A DNA stretch of 16,915 nt from a bacterium (GCA_021789715.1 JAJYJE010000002.1:1-16915), one strand, 5' to 3'; shown: positions 1 to 7,978, numbered from the stretch's first letter. Made by a program: numbers and translations. The notes: generated by a model from the sequence alone, not told the origin.

Positions 1-12
1 TTTTTGTCTAAG

Positions 13-80
13 AGGAAACCCCGGGCAAGCGGCCATCGCAGAAGCGGCGGGCAACAATCAATGCCCGCCGCTGCCCGGGG
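13..80. repeat. REP-like hairpin at left of tnpA
   Basis: A GC-rich compound palindrome. CCCCGGGCA (19-27) pairs with TGCCCGGGG (72-80), and GCGGCGGGCA (44-53) pairs with TGCCCGCCGC (62-71) around an 8-nt loop. Bases 28-43 bulge out on one side only. The head AGGAAACCCCGGG (13-25) recurs exactly at 590-602 on the other side of the transposase. Hairpins preceded by a short conserved sequence are the usual ends or substrates of IS200/IS605 and REP-associated tyrosine transposases, so this is probably the left recognition structure. The exact cleavage site is not known. Confidence 0.7.
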
Positions 81-96
81 ATGAATCGTGCCCGGA

Positions 97-125
97 CACA
101 AATTCCCAGGGTATGGGAATTTGTG
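97..125. repeat. 12-bp perfect stem-loop upstream of tnpA
   Basis: CACAAATTCCCA (97-108) pairs perfectly with TGGGAATTTGTG (114-125) around loop GGGTA. It lies 13 bases before the transposase start and is followed by the perfect palindrome GGCTTAAGCC (129-138). It could be part of the element's end structure or could control tnpA expression in the mRNA. No T-run follows it directly, so it is not a typical intrinsic terminator. Confidence 0.65.
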
Positions 126-137
126 GTAGGCTTAAGC

Positions 138-153
138 CATGAGAACCATGAGC
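138..153. repeat. 16-bp inverted repeat, left copy
   Basis: CATGAGAACCATGAGC covers the tnpA start codon and contains two in-frame ATGs (139 and 148). Its exact reverse complement lies at 567-582 over the stop codon. In the mRNA the two copies could pair and hide the translation start. Confidence 0.8.
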
Positions 154-567
154 TTAAATCACAGTGCATACAAACTTCAGTACCACCTTGTCTGGGGCAC
201 CAAATATCGCTACAAATGGCTGAAACCCTACGTTTTGGCAGAACTTCGTGCTAGTTTTCGGGCCAGTCTTAGGAAATACCCCACGCTCCACATCTTTGAA
301 AACAATAGCGACGGCGATCACGTCCACATTCAAATTGAAATACCTCCGAACATTGCAATTTCAGATGCCGTCGCCATCTTAAAACGGGATAGTTCCATCC
401 ACCTGCAGAAAAAGTTTAAATTCATCAGGGAAATGTATCTGGACAAAGACGGCATCTGGAGCGTGGGGTATTTTGTCTCCTCTGTAGGAATCAATGAAGA
501 GCAGGTTAAGAAATACATCGAATGGCAAGGTAAAAAAGAAAAGCCGCAAAAACAGCGGCTCTTCTAG
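139..567 (+). CDS. tnpA: IS200-like / REP-associated tyrosine transposase (Y1 transposase)
   Basis: This is a single-strand DNA transposase of the HUH/Y1 family (Y1_Tnp type), which nicks and joins hairpin-flanked DNA through a phosphotyrosine bond. The 142-aa length is normal for the family. The opening LQYHLVWGTKYR strand, the metal-binding His-Val-His at residues 61-63, and the C-terminal YFVSSVG...KKYIEWQ region with candidate catalytic Tyr126 are all present, so it looks intact. GC-rich hairpins flank it on both sides and no tnpB-like gene accompanies it, which fits either a minimal IS200 element or a domesticated REP transposase. ATG 139 and ATG 148 are both possible starts and both lie in the left arm of a 16-bp inverted repeat. 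There is no clear ribosome binding site. The last codons contain a further small hairpin (AGCCGC/GCGGCT). Confidence 0.9.
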   Translation: MRTMSLNHSAYKLQYHLVWGTKYRYKWLKPYVLAELRASFRASLRKYPTLHIFENNSDGDHVHIQIEIPPNIAISDAVAILKRDSSIHLQKKFKFIREMYLDKDGIWSVGYFVSSVGINEEQVKKYIEWQGKKEKPQKQRLF

Positions 568-582
568 CTCATGGTTCTCATG
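567..582. repeat. 16-bp inverted repeat, right copy
   Basis: GCTCATGGTTCTCATG is the exact reverse complement of 138-153 and begins at the last base of the tnpA stop codon. The pair brackets exactly the coding sequence, inside the outer GC-rich hairpins. Confidence 0.8.
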
Positions 583-589
583 ACACCAA

Positions 590-629
590 AGGAAACCCCG
601 GGATGAGGCCGTAAGGCCGATTCCCGGGG
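590..629. repeat. REP-like hairpin at right of tnpA
   Basis: CCCCGGGA (596-603) pairs with TCCCGGGG (622-629); an inner GGCC/GGCC stem closes on a GTAA tetraloop. It begins with the same 13 bases, AGGAAACCCCGGG, as the left structure at 13-25, in the same orientation. It is probably the right end or a REP-like substrate of the transposase. Confidence 0.7.
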
Positions 630-682
630 AGGAGGTCATTTATAAGCCTCGGACAGGCAGATGATTGCCAGCGGCTCGGTCT

Positions 683-710
683 TTTACCCTAGCAAAAAAA
701 ATGCTAAAAT
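683..710 (+). promoter_or_regulatory. Promoter for ftsK
   Basis: TTTACC (683-688), a 16-nt spacer and TAAAAT (705-710) with an extended -10 TGC in front. The predicted start near 717 gives a leader of about 100 nt. That leader contains a 7-bp hairpin, CTCCCTC (758-764) with GAGGGAG (792-798), ending just before the weak ribosome binding site TAAGG (804-808). Confidence 0.55.
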
Positions 711-816
711 ATGGAGTACGGAACGGGTAGGACAACATCGTAAGCCTGAAGATTAACCTCCCTCCCCGGCCTTCTCTCCATAAGTTGGAAAGAGGGAGTC
801 CAGTAAGGTATAAGTT

Positions 817-3039
817 ATGGGAAGAAACAAAAAAGACAAAAGCCGAAATTTGGAATTGAATATGCCTTCGTTAAATTTATCCCCGGAAACCAAGAGGGGT
901 ATAGTGGTGATTATATTCGTAGTCTTGGCGCTCTTGTCGCTTTTGAGCCTGGCTAATTTGGCCGGGACATTCGGACGGTACAGTTTCCGTTTTTTGAGCG
1001 CGATGTTCGGAGTGGTGGCTTACGTAGTGCCGCTGCTGCTTTTATTGGTAGCTATTTCTCTTTACCGCCAGAATGGGGAAAATTTGGGCCAGCGCGGGGC
1101 GTATCTCCGCACTTATATCGGGGCTATATTGCTGGCCGGCAGTATTACCGGTTTGATACATATTTTTAATTTGGGAAGCGGCGCCGGCGCGTTTGATCTC
1201 GCCGCAGAAGGCCGTTATGGCGGCTATTTTGGCGCGTTGTTTGCCCAGCCGGCTTATTCTTTGTTTGGTTTTTGGGCCGGCAGTTTGATACTGTTTGCCG
1301 TTTTTGTGATAGGCGTACTGGTGGCATTCGACGTACCGCTCCATATTTTTGTGCCTAAGAAATCGGTGGCGGAAGAGAAGACCGGGGCGACTGCGCCGGC
1401 GCCGTTGAAGATTAATACCCCGGCCGCGGCCGGGTTTATAAGCGAGAAGGTCGCGGATAAGAACCGCAAGGCGGACAATACGGATTGGGAAGACGGAATG
1501 GACGTCGAACCAGCTGCGCCGGTTAGGCCGAAAGAAACGGTAATTAACGCGCCGCGGGGCGGCAAAGCGCCGCAAATCGAAACCGTGCCCATTGAACGCA
1601 AAGACTGGAAACTGCCGCCATTTGACCTGCTTGACGAATCCGCCACCTCGGTAGACAGCGGCAATATTGAAGCAAACGTCGCTATTATCAAAAAAACTTT
1701 GGCGGATTTTGGCATCGAGGTTGAAATGGGCGAGGTTAACGTCGGGCCGACTGTCACCCAATACACGCTGCGCCCGGCAACCGGAGTAAAATTATCCCAG
1801 ATCGCGGCCCTGCAAAATGACCTGGCTTTGGCTTTGGCCGCGCACAGTATCCGTATGGAGCTGCCGATCCCCGGCAAGGCTTTGGTGGGTATTGAAGTTC
1901 CTAACAAGTCCACCGCCATAGTTCGCTTGCGCGAGGTTATGCAAACCACGGAGTTTGTCGATCATAAGTCCAAGCTGGCAATTGCATTAGGCCGCGATGT
2001 GGCCGGCAAACCGCAAATTACGGATCTGGCCAAAATGCCCCACATGTTAATTGCCGGCGCTACGGGAACGGGCAAAAGCGTGTGTATAAACAGCCTGTTT
2101 ATTTCCCTGCTCTATCGCAATACGCCGCAGGACGTAAAATTTATCGTCGTTGATCCCAAGCGTGTGGAGTTGAACTTGTATAACGGCATTCCTCATTTGC
2201 TCACCCCGGTTGTTACCGATCATGAAAAAGCCGTAAACGCCCTAAAATGGGCGGTTGGCGAAATGGATCGCCGCTATAAGTTGTTATCAGAAGCCGGCAA
2301 GCGCAATATCGGCGAATACAACGAAGCATCCGGATTGCCGCTGCCCTACATTGTAATTCTAGTCGATGAGCTGGCGGATTTAATGGCTGTGGCTCAGGCT
2401 GACGTGGAAGCGGCCATTGTCCGGCTGGCGCAGATGGCGCGCGCCGTCGGCATCCACTTGGTGTTGGCGACTCAGCGTCCGAGCGTGGAAGTTATAACCG
2501 GTTTGATTAAGGCTAACATCACTTCGCGTATTGCTTTTGCCGTGGCATCCCAGATTGATAGCCGTACTATTTTGGATTCTTCCGGTGCGGAAAAGCTGCT
2601 GGGTAATGGCGATATGCTTTACACTTCCGCCGAATTTAATAAGCCGCGCCGCATTCAAGGCGCTTTTATTGGCGAGAAGGAAGTGAAAAAAGTAGTGGAT
2701 TTCTTTAAGCAACAGACCGGTGCCGTCATTTATAATGAGGAGATTTTAGAAAAGCCTAAAAAGGCCTTGGGTATTCCCGGATTTGAAGAAGGCGGCGACG
2801 GCGACAGCGACCCGCTGCTCCGGGAAGCGACGGACGAAGTCCGCCGCGCGGGCAAAGCATCGGCTTCTCTGCTGCAGCGGCGGCTGCGCATTGGTTATGC
2901 CAGGGCCGCGCGCCTGCTGGATATTTTGGAACAGCAGGGCGTGATTGGTCCGGGCGAGGGCGCCAAACCGCGGGAAGTTTACGGCGTGGTTCCGGCGGCA
3001 GAAAAGGCGGAGTACGGGATAGAAGATTCGGAAGCCTAG
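817..3039 (+). CDS. ftsK: DNA translocase FtsK/SpoIIIE
   Basis: FtsK is a septum-anchored hexameric ATPase that pumps chromosomal DNA during division. At 740 aa this is close to the SpoIIIE-type length and lacks the long linker of E. coli FtsK. Four membrane segments lie in the N-terminal part (about residues 28-49, 59-82, 95-117 and 148-170), followed by a charged, proline-rich linker (about 175-270). The motor carries Walker A GATGTGKS (414-421) and a Walker B ending VDELAD (516-521), with the expected downstream ATQRPSVEVITGLIKANI motif. The winged-helix gamma domain occupies about 665-728 (DPLLREATDEVRR...LLDILEQQGVIGP) and suggests orientation-directed translocation. ATG 817 is chosen because TAAGG lies 8 nt upstream and the first membrane helix follows at a normal distance. 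The RodZ-like gene follows after 140 nt. Confidence 0.97.
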   Translation: MGRNKKDKSRNLELNMPSLNLSPETKRGIVVIIFVVLALLSLLSLANLAGTFGRYSFRFLSAMFGVVAYVVPLLLLLVAISLYRQNGENLGQRGAYLRTYIGAILLAGSITGLIHIFNLGSGAGAFDLAAEGRYGGYFGALFAQPAYSLFGFWAGSLILFAVFVIGVLVAFDVPLHIFVPKKSVAEEKTGATAPAPLKINTPAAAGFISEKVADKNRKADNTDWEDGMDVEPAAPVRPKETVINAPRGGKAPQIETVPIERKDWKLPPFDLLDESATSVDSGNIEANVAIIKKTLADFGIEVEMGEVNVGPTVTQYTLRPATGVKLSQIAALQNDLALALAAHSIRMELPIPGKALVGIEVPNKSTAIVRLREVMQTTEFVDHKSKLAIALGRDVAGKPQITDLAKMPHMLIAGATGTGKSVCINSLFISLLYRNTPQDVKFIVVDPKRVELNLYNGIPHLLTPVVTDHEKAVNALKWAVGEMDRRYKLLSEAGKRNIGEYNEASGLPLPYIVILVDELADLMAVAQADVEAAIVRLAQMARAVGIHLVLATQRPSVEVITGLIKANITSRIAFAVASQIDSRTILDSSGAEKLLGNGDMLYTSAEFNKPRRIQGAFIGEKEVKKVVDFFKQQTGAVIYNEEILEKPKKALGIPGFEEGGDGDSDPLLREATDEVRRAGKASASLLQRRLRIGYARAARLLDILEQQGVIGPGEGAKPREVYGVVPAAEKAEYGIEDSEA

Positions 3040-3046
3040 CCGTTAT

Positions 3047-3177
3047 GATATTCAAAATACCAACCTACGAATTCCAAATGAAATTTTAATGTCAAACTAC
3101 CAAATTCCAAATAAGCGCTTTGACATTGGAATTTTGGATTTTGAACATCATTTGATATTTAAAATTTGGAATTTTTA
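3047..3177. repeat. AT-rich intergenic palindromic element
   Basis: The ftsK-rodZ gap is made of overlapping inverted repeats. ATGTCAAA (3089-3096) pairs with TTTGACAT (3119-3126), and CCAAATTCCAA (3100-3110) pairs with TTGGAATTTTGG (3126-3137) with one extra base. The motif 'AATTCCAAAT' and its complement recur along the stretch. No T-run follows, so termination is uncertain. Gaps before galU and before the sugar-binding protein have the same flavour. Confidence 0.5.
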
Positions 3178-3179
3178 TT

Positions 3180-4145
3180 ATGGTTTTTGAGCAGAAAAAA
3201 ATCCAATCTGAAACCCTGGGGGAATATCTGCAGGAAGTCCGCCGCGGTTTGGCTTTATCCGCGGAGGATGTGGCGGAACAGGTTAAAATTAAAGTTTCTT
3301 ACTTTAACGCTTTGGAAAAAGGGGACTTCAAGCAGCTCCCACCCGATGTTTACGTGCTGGGGTTTTTAAAGAATTTGGCGGAATTTTATGCCGTGGATTG
3401 TTCTTTGCTCCTGGCACAGTACAAGAAAGAAAAAACGATTCAAAACCAGATTAGCCAGTGCGCCGCTTCTGAACGCGGCTGGGCAAAACGAAGCCTGCGG
3501 AGTGTGGTTGTTACGCCGAAATTGGCCAGTATTGTAGCGGGTTTGGTGTTTATTGCCGTTACGCTTGGTTATATTATTTGGCAGGTCGGTTCTATTAACC
3601 GGGTGCCTACATTGGAAATTTTCGAACCCCAGGACCAGCAGGTAATTTCGAATTCTTACGTTACCGTGCGCGGCAAAACCGATCCGGGAATGGACGTTGC
3701 GGTTAATGGGCAGGATGTTTTTGTCGATAACAACGGCGGATTCAGTGTCCAGTTAGGCATGGAAGCCGGTCCGCAGGAAATCGCCGTGGTTGTCAGCAAT
3801 AAGTTTGGAAAAACTGCGGAGAAAAATTTAAATTTGATTGGCCAGCCGCAGATTACCGATACGGCCGGCCAGGTCCAGCTAACGTTGCGGTTTTCCGGAG
3901 ATGGTACGCTTACTTATGCCATTGACGATAGCGCCGGCCAAAGTTTGAATTTCCATAATGGCGATACTAAAGTGCTTCAGGGGCAGGACAGGATAGTTAT
4001 TTCCACAACTAATGCCGGAGCCACATCGGTAACGTTTAATGGACAGGAGCTGGGAGCGCTGGGTCGGGAGGGGGAACACTTATCTAATATCCCATTTTTA
4101 GCCGGTAGTGCTCCGGTAAATTCAACCAGTTCGGCTGCCCAGTAA
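3180..4145 (+). CDS. RodZ-like membrane protein with N-terminal helix-turn-helix
   Basis: The protein is 321 aa. Residues 12-83 form a RodZ-type HTH (TLGEYLQEVRRGLALSAEDVA...YFNALEKGDFKQLPPDVYVLGFLKNLAEFY), which in RodZ contacts the cell-shape actin MreB rather than DNA. One membrane helix follows (about 115-137), then an outside Ig-like/big-domain segment (about 144-220, VPTLEIFEPQDQQVISNSYVTVRGKT split over its strands) and a C-terminal beta domain resembling the RodZ tail domain (DUF4115 type). Cytoplasmic HTH, one helix and outer beta domains in that order are the RodZ layout. No mreB is visible here, so a shape role is inferred. ATG 3180 gives the HTH at its usual distance; there is no ribosome binding site. 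A frame-shifted reading from 3166 is a shadow. Confidence 0.85.
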   Translation: MVFEQKKIQSETLGEYLQEVRRGLALSAEDVAEQVKIKVSYFNALEKGDFKQLPPDVYVLGFLKNLAEFYAVDCSLLLAQYKKEKTIQNQISQCAASERGWAKRSLRSVVVTPKLASIVAGLVFIAVTLGYIIWQVGSINRVPTLEIFEPQDQQVISNSYVTVRGKTDPGMDVAVNGQDVFVDNNGGFSVQLGMEAGPQEIAVVVSNKFGKTAEKNLNLIGQPQITDTAGQVQLTLRFSGDGTLTYAIDDSAGQSLNFHNGDTKVLQGQDRIVISTTNAGATSVTFNGQELGALGREGEHLSNIPFLAGSAPVNSTSSAAQ

Positions 4146-4223
4146 TTTTGAGGATTGCACGGTTCTTTGGCGCGAGCTCCCCGAGCTCCCCGTAGTTATA
4201 GGAAGAATATCCACAGTTTATAG

Positions 4224-4252
4224 TTGACACCCTTTCCAGGGCTTATTATACT
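4224..4252 (+). promoter_or_regulatory. Strong sigma-70-type promoter of recA
   Basis: Perfect -35 TTGACA (4224-4229), 17-nt spacer and -10 TATACT (4247-4252). The predicted transcription start is near 4259, giving a leader of about 95 nt. It drives recA separately from the upstream rodZ-like gene. Confidence 0.8.
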
Positions 4253-4261
4253 GATATAGGT

Positions 4262-4269
4262 GAACGTTC
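4262..4269. promoter_or_regulatory. Possible operator palindrome in recA promoter
   Basis: GAACGTTC lies at the predicted transcription start of recA. It contains the GAAC and GTTC half-sites known from Gram-positive LexA boxes but with no 4-nt gap, so it is not a standard box. A repressor site is inferred from position only. Confidence 0.3.
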
Positions 4270-4353
4270 GTATACTATATAATATTTAATATTTGGCAAT
4301 AGACTTTTGGCGGCCAGTCAAATGTCATAAGCCAAAGGTCGAGGGTGGCATTT

Positions 4354-5412
4354 ATGGTAAAAGCAACAAAAGCGGCGGCTCCTGATACGGGAAAATGGAA
4401 GGCGGTGGAAAGCGCTTTGGATCAAATCAAAGATAAATTCGGCGATGGCAGCATTATGAAGCTGTCGGACACGCAGGCTTTAAATGTAGAAGCGATTCCT
4501 AGCGGGTCCATTTCTTTGGATCTGGCATTGGGCGTAGGAGGTATTCCTAAGGGCAGGGTTATTGAGGTTTACGGCCCGGAGAGTTCGGGTAAAACGACGC
4601 TGACTTTGCATATGATAGCTGAAGTGCAAAAGCGCGGGGGGTTGGCGGCGTTTATCGACGCCGAGCACGCGCTCGATCCGGAATATGCCAAGCGCATTGG
4701 CGTAAAGTTGGAAGATTTGTTGATTTCCCAACCGGATAACGGGGAACAGGCGCTGGATATCTGCGAGACACTCGTTCGCAGCAACGGTTTGGATTTAATT
4801 GTGATCGACTCTGTGGCTGCCCTGACGCCGCGCAATGAAATCGAAGGCGAAATGGGGGATTCTCATATGGGTCTGCAGGCCCGCCTTATGAGTCAGGCTC
4901 TGCGCAAGCTTACGGCGATTATCAGTAAAACTCAGACTACGGTGGTGTTTATTAATCAGATTAGGATGAAGATCGGCGTGATGTTCGGCAATCCGGAAAC
5001 GACCACCGGCGGTAACGCGTTAAAATTTTACGCTTCGGTGAGGTTGGAAGTTCGTCGTACCGCGCAAATTAAAAATGGGGACAAAATTATTGGCAATCGC
5101 GTCAAAGTTAAAATTGTTAAAAATAAAGTCGCGCCGCCCTTTAAAGTCGCCGAATTTGACATTATGTATAACGAGGGCATAAGCGCGGCTGGCGACTTGT
5201 TAGATACCGGCATATTGACTGGCGCGATCGAGAAGAACGGCAATACGTTTATGTTTGGCGACGTTAAATTAGGGGTCGGCCGTGAAAATTCCAAAACTTA
5301 TATCAAAGACAACCCGAAAGTAATGAAAGATATAGATGCCATAGTCCGCAAGCGAGTCAAAGAAGGGGAAGCGGTAATGGTTGCCAAGCCTGGGGATGAA
5401 GAAGAATCGTAA
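4354..5412 (+). CDS. recA: Recombinase RecA
   Basis: RecA forms filaments on single-stranded DNA, drives strand exchange and activates SOS cleavage of LexA. The protein is 352 aa from ATG 4354, a normal length. It carries the Walker [10 protein letters not shown], the core [20 protein letters not shown], the [21 protein letters not shown] loop region that binds DNA, and an acidic C-terminal tail (GDEEES). A reading from GTG 4345 is possible, but GAGG (4341-4344) would then touch the start codon; for ATG 4354 the same GAGG sits 9 nt upstream, so I prefer ATG. This is one of few genes here with a recognisable ribosome binding site. It is a single-gene unit between its own promoter and a perfect terminator. 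No lexA is seen in the window. Confidence 0.98.
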   Translation: MVKATKAAAPDTGKWKAVESALDQIKDKFGDGSIMKLSDTQALNVEAIPSGSISLDLALGVGGIPKGRVIEVYGPESSGKTTLTLHMIAEVQKRGGLAAFIDAEHALDPEYAKRIGVKLEDLLISQPDNGEQALDICETLVRSNGLDLIVIDSVAALTPRNEIEGEMGDSHMGLQARLMSQALRKLTAIISKTQTTVVFINQIRMKIGVMFGNPETTTGGNALKFYASVRLEVRRTAQIKNGDKIIGNRVKVKIVKNKVAPPFKVAEFDIMYNEGISAAGDLLDTGILTGAIEKNGNTFMFGDVKLGVGRENSKTYIKDNPKVMKDIDAIVRKRVKEGEAVMVAKPGDEEES

Positions 5413-5439
5413 TTATTGTCAGCGGGTAGGTTTCTGGTT

Positions 5440-5469
5440 CCCGAGGCCGCAGATGCGGCCTCGGGTTTT
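5440..5469 (+). terminator. Intrinsic terminator of recA
   Basis: CCCGAGGCCGC (5440-5450) pairs perfectly over 11 bp with GCGGCCTCGGG (5455-5465) around AGAT, followed by TTTT. It begins 27 nt after the recA stop. Confidence 0.9.
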
Positions 5470-5488
5470 AAAGTTGGCTTAAACAGTG

Positions 5489-5494
5489 TATGAT
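5489..5494 (+). promoter_or_regulatory. Possible -10 element of the exonuclease gene
   Basis: TATGAT, just downstream of the recA terminator, so this gene needs its own promoter. No good -35 is seen. If it is used, transcription would begin near 5501-5503, at the second in-frame ATG (5503), giving a leaderless message starting MAEKIYYSL. Confidence 0.35.
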
Positions 5495-5496
5495 TA

Positions 5497-7818
5497 ATGA
5501 GTATGGCGGAAAAAATTTACTACAGCCTTGACATTGAAACATCCGGGTTTGATCCGGAAAAGAACGAAATTTTGGAAGTGGGGTTTGCCGGTTTTAAGGT
5601 TGATGGCACGAAACTTAAAATAGTTGAACGCTGGTCGCAAGTGTTTCGCCCGTCGCGGCCCGTATCTTCGCGGGTACTGGGATTGACCGGAATTAGCCAA
5701 GGGGAACTCGATGCGGGCATTGTGTTTTCCGATGTCCGGCGATTTTTACAAGAGAGACTGGGCGGCGCGACAATTGTCGGCCATAACATAGCGTTTGATA
5801 TCCGTTTTTTGGAAAAATTCGGTCTGATACTTTCCGGACAAACTGTTGATACTATGGACTTAGTGCAGATTTTTTTGCCTACGTACCACAGTTATAATTT
5901 GGAAAGTTTAATGCATTATTTCCGGCTGCCGCATCCGCGTGCCCACAGGGCGTTAGCTGACAGCGAGGCAGTGGTCCGGCTTCTGGAGCGATTGTTGGAT
6001 GTTTATCGGCACCTGCCCGAATCGGCCGAAGTTCAGCTCCGGCAGCTGGCCTGTCGAGCGGGCTTGGCATGGGCGGGGTTGCTTACCGTTCCCGTTCATT
6101 CGAAAAAAAAAGCCGTTACTCCGGACAGGACAAAGTTTGGCCGATTTGCAGCTCCGTCAGGGACGGGAACGGCCCTGCGGCCGAATACCTTGTATTTGAC
6201 CGAGGCTTTTATTGATCCGGTGGGACTAGCGGAGGATATTGCCGCAAATACCGGCGAACGGCTGCTTTTGGTAGTGCCCAGGCGCCAACATGTTTTAGAA
6301 TTGTGGCGGCATGGCGTGGCTCGGGGCGTGTTTTCCCCTCGTTACCGGCTAAACAGACAGGTGGTTGCGGCCCGCCTGGCGCAGCGGGAAATGACTCCGG
6401 AAGAAGCTAAATTTTTAATGAAAATTTTAGTTTGGCAGGCAAGCAATTGGCAGGCTGATTATATTGTGGATTTAAATCTTTCTTTTTTCGGCGGGCAATT
6501 TCGGGATTGGGTCTGCGGCGGCCAGTTAGTCGGAGATTTTTCCGAGCGTGTGCTCTGCTGCGATCAGGAAACTTTTTTAGAATTCAAAGACAGCTCGTTA
6601 TTGCGAAATAGAGCCGTCGCGGTATTAGGGTTGGCCGATTTTGAGCGTACCTTGTCAAGCACCTTGGGGCAGCGCAGCAGCTGGGGGTATATTTCTTATT
6701 TATTGAAAAGCGTATACGATCCGGGTTCAGGGGCGGGGAACGAGACTTTGGCCGACTTGGTCAATCAGGCATTGGCGGATACGGATCTGTTTTTTGGGTT
6801 AGCAATGGCACTGCTTGGCAAATACAGCCACGGCGCGTCCGATGTTGTTGTTGACGATTATTTGCGCAGCACCGGGGAGTTCCAAAAAGTGGCGCAGGCG
6901 GCGGATCATTATTGCGTCAGGCTGCGCCAGGCCAACCTGGTGCTAAAGTCGGAAGAGATTACTGATTTCACGGCCGGTATCAGCGATTTTTTCGCCGAAC
7001 GCCCCCATTACGTTAAATGGGCGCATATTGTCGAGACCACCTGTGTATTTCACAGTTTACCGTTGGATATTTCCGGAGTTGTTAAGGAACGGTTTAATAT
7101 CGCGGCAAAGCTCAGCTTTTTTGAAAGCTGTTCGGACGACCGGGTGCTGAGTTATTTTACCCGGCGTTTGGGGTTTGGCCATTTTTCTAAAAGTGAGTGG
7201 AGGCCGCTTCCTCCTGCAGGGCCGCGATTGTGGTGGCAAAGATTTTGGCATCGTCAGCCGGTATGCAAAATTGGCCTCTCTTTTTCCCCTAGCGAAACTT
7301 TAACCGACTTGCTGAAAAAACAGGATCTTCCCGCGGCTGTGGTTATGGATAATACCCAAACCATCGGGGAGTTTTACAAAGCCCATTATATAAAGTTTCG
7401 CCGTTTTGCTTTTTTACTGGCCGAACAGGCCGAAGGCGGCAGCAACAAGCTTTTGCGCAACTTTACCATTCATTCAGGCAGCTTATTGCTTATTACCGAT
7501 CGGTCTGTGCTGCGCGTTCTGCGCGGTTCTCTGCAGGCCAAGCCTGTTGACCGGCTTGGCCCGAAGACGCTGATATTTACCCAGCTGCCTGTTTCGGATT
7601 CTGCCGGTCCGTATGGTGCTGCTTTGGCAAGCCAGTTTAACGATCCGGATGGTGACTACTATTTGCCTAATGCTCTCTATGATTTTTACAGCCTTCTACA
7701 GTTTTTCCACACTTCCAGGCTGCGAAAAATTTATATTTATTTTCCTAAAAAAGCTCTAAAGAATAAGGAAATATACTCACTTTTTTTGAGCCGGTATTTT
7801 AAAGTTGAAAAAATTTAA
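5497..7818 (+). CDS. DnaQ-like 3'-5' exonuclease fused to a degenerate DinG-like helicase region
   Basis: The protein is 773 aa. Residues 6-175 form a DEDDh exonuclease with all catalytic residues visible: Asp12 and Glu14 in LDIETSG, Asp101 in GHNIAFDIRF, and His150 and Asp155 in HRALADSEAV. The remaining roughly 590 residues align by eye, in order, with the exonuclease-helicase DinG of Firmicutes: RLLLVVPRRQHVLELW (255-270, motif Ia-like), MTPEEAKFLMKILVW (299-313), HSLPLDISGVVKERF (519-533), LGFGHF, LLLITDRSVLRVLRG (663-677), LPNALYDFYSLLQFF. The helicase motifs are lost: no GxGKT, no DEAH box, SATL is replaced near FESCSDD (542-548), and motif VI QxxGRxxR is gone (Q735 then FFHTSRLRK). SGTGTA at 221-226 may be a Walker A relic without its lysine. 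I expect an active nuclease with a non-catalytic DNA- or protein-binding scaffold. ATG 5497 or 5503 could be the start. The exonuclease call is firm; the DinG origin is likely. Confidence 0.85.
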   Translation: MSMAEKIYYSLDIETSGFDPEKNEILEVGFAGFKVDGTKLKIVERWSQVFRPSRPVSSRVLGLTGISQGELDAGIVFSDVRRFLQERLGGATIVGHNIAFDIRFLEKFGLILSGQTVDTMDLVQIFLPTYHSYNLESLMHYFRLPHPRAHRALADSEAVVRLLERLLDVYRHLPESAEVQLRQLACRAGLAWAGLLTVPVHSKKKAVTPDRTKFGRFAAPSGTGTALRPNTLYLTEAFIDPVGLAEDIAANTGERLLLVVPRRQHVLELWRHGVARGVFSPRYRLNRQVVAARLAQREMTPEEAKFLMKILVWQASNWQADYIVDLNLSFFGGQFRDWVCGGQLVGDFSERVLCCDQETFLEFKDSSLLRNRAVAVLGLADFERTLSSTLGQRSSWGYISYLLKSVYDPGSGAGNETLADLVNQALADTDLFFGLAMALLGKYSHGASDVVVDDYLRSTGEFQKVAQAADHYCVRLRQANLVLKSEEITDFTAGISDFFAERPHYVKWAHIVETTCVFHSLPLDISGVVKERFNIAAKLSFFESCSDDRVLSYFTRRLGFGHFSKSEWRPLPPAGPRLWWQRFWHRQPVCKIGLSFSPSETLTDLLKKQDLPAAVVMDNTQTIGEFYKAHYIKFRRFAFLLAEQAEGGSNKLLRNFTIHSGSLLLITDRSVLRVLRGSLQAKPVDRLGPKTLIFTQLPVSDSAGPYGAALASQFNDPDGDYYLPNALYDFYSLLQFFHTSRLRKIYIYFPKKALKNKEIYSLFLSRYFKVEKI

Positions 7819-7857
7819 AATTTTTTGCAGGCAATTTACCCGTTATTTTAAAGGGAA

Positions 7858-7886
7858 TCACAGGTTATCCCCAAGATAACCCGTGA
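7858..7886. other. Stem-loop after the exonuclease gene
   Basis: TCACAGGTTATC (7858-7869) pairs with GATAACCCGTGA (7875-7886) with one mismatch around CCCAA. It lies 40 nt past the stop. It could end the transcript by structure or protect its 3' end, but no T-run follows. The AT-rich stretch 7890-7978 shows nothing else. Confidence 0.5.
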
Positions 7887-7978
7887 GTCAAAATTAGGGG
7901 TATATTTAAAAAAAAATGAATTTGTATATGATAAAACTTCTTAAATAAGAGAAAAATTTTCAATTTTACCTTATAGAA

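Noticed and set aside
1042..1949. Two long minus-strand frames (about 230-240 codons) opposite ftsK
   Set aside because: Mirror frames of a GC-rich coding gene; ftsK has clear domains throughout, so these are shadows.
4170..4190. Direct repeat GAGCTCCCC twice as a possible terminator or operator after the RodZ-like gene
   Set aside because: Two adjacent 9-base copies, but no stem with a T-run and no known site; too little to call.
5999..6199. 66-codon plus-strand frame inside the exonuclease gene
   Set aside because: Out-of-frame overlap within a continuous 773-codon gene, with no family resemblance.
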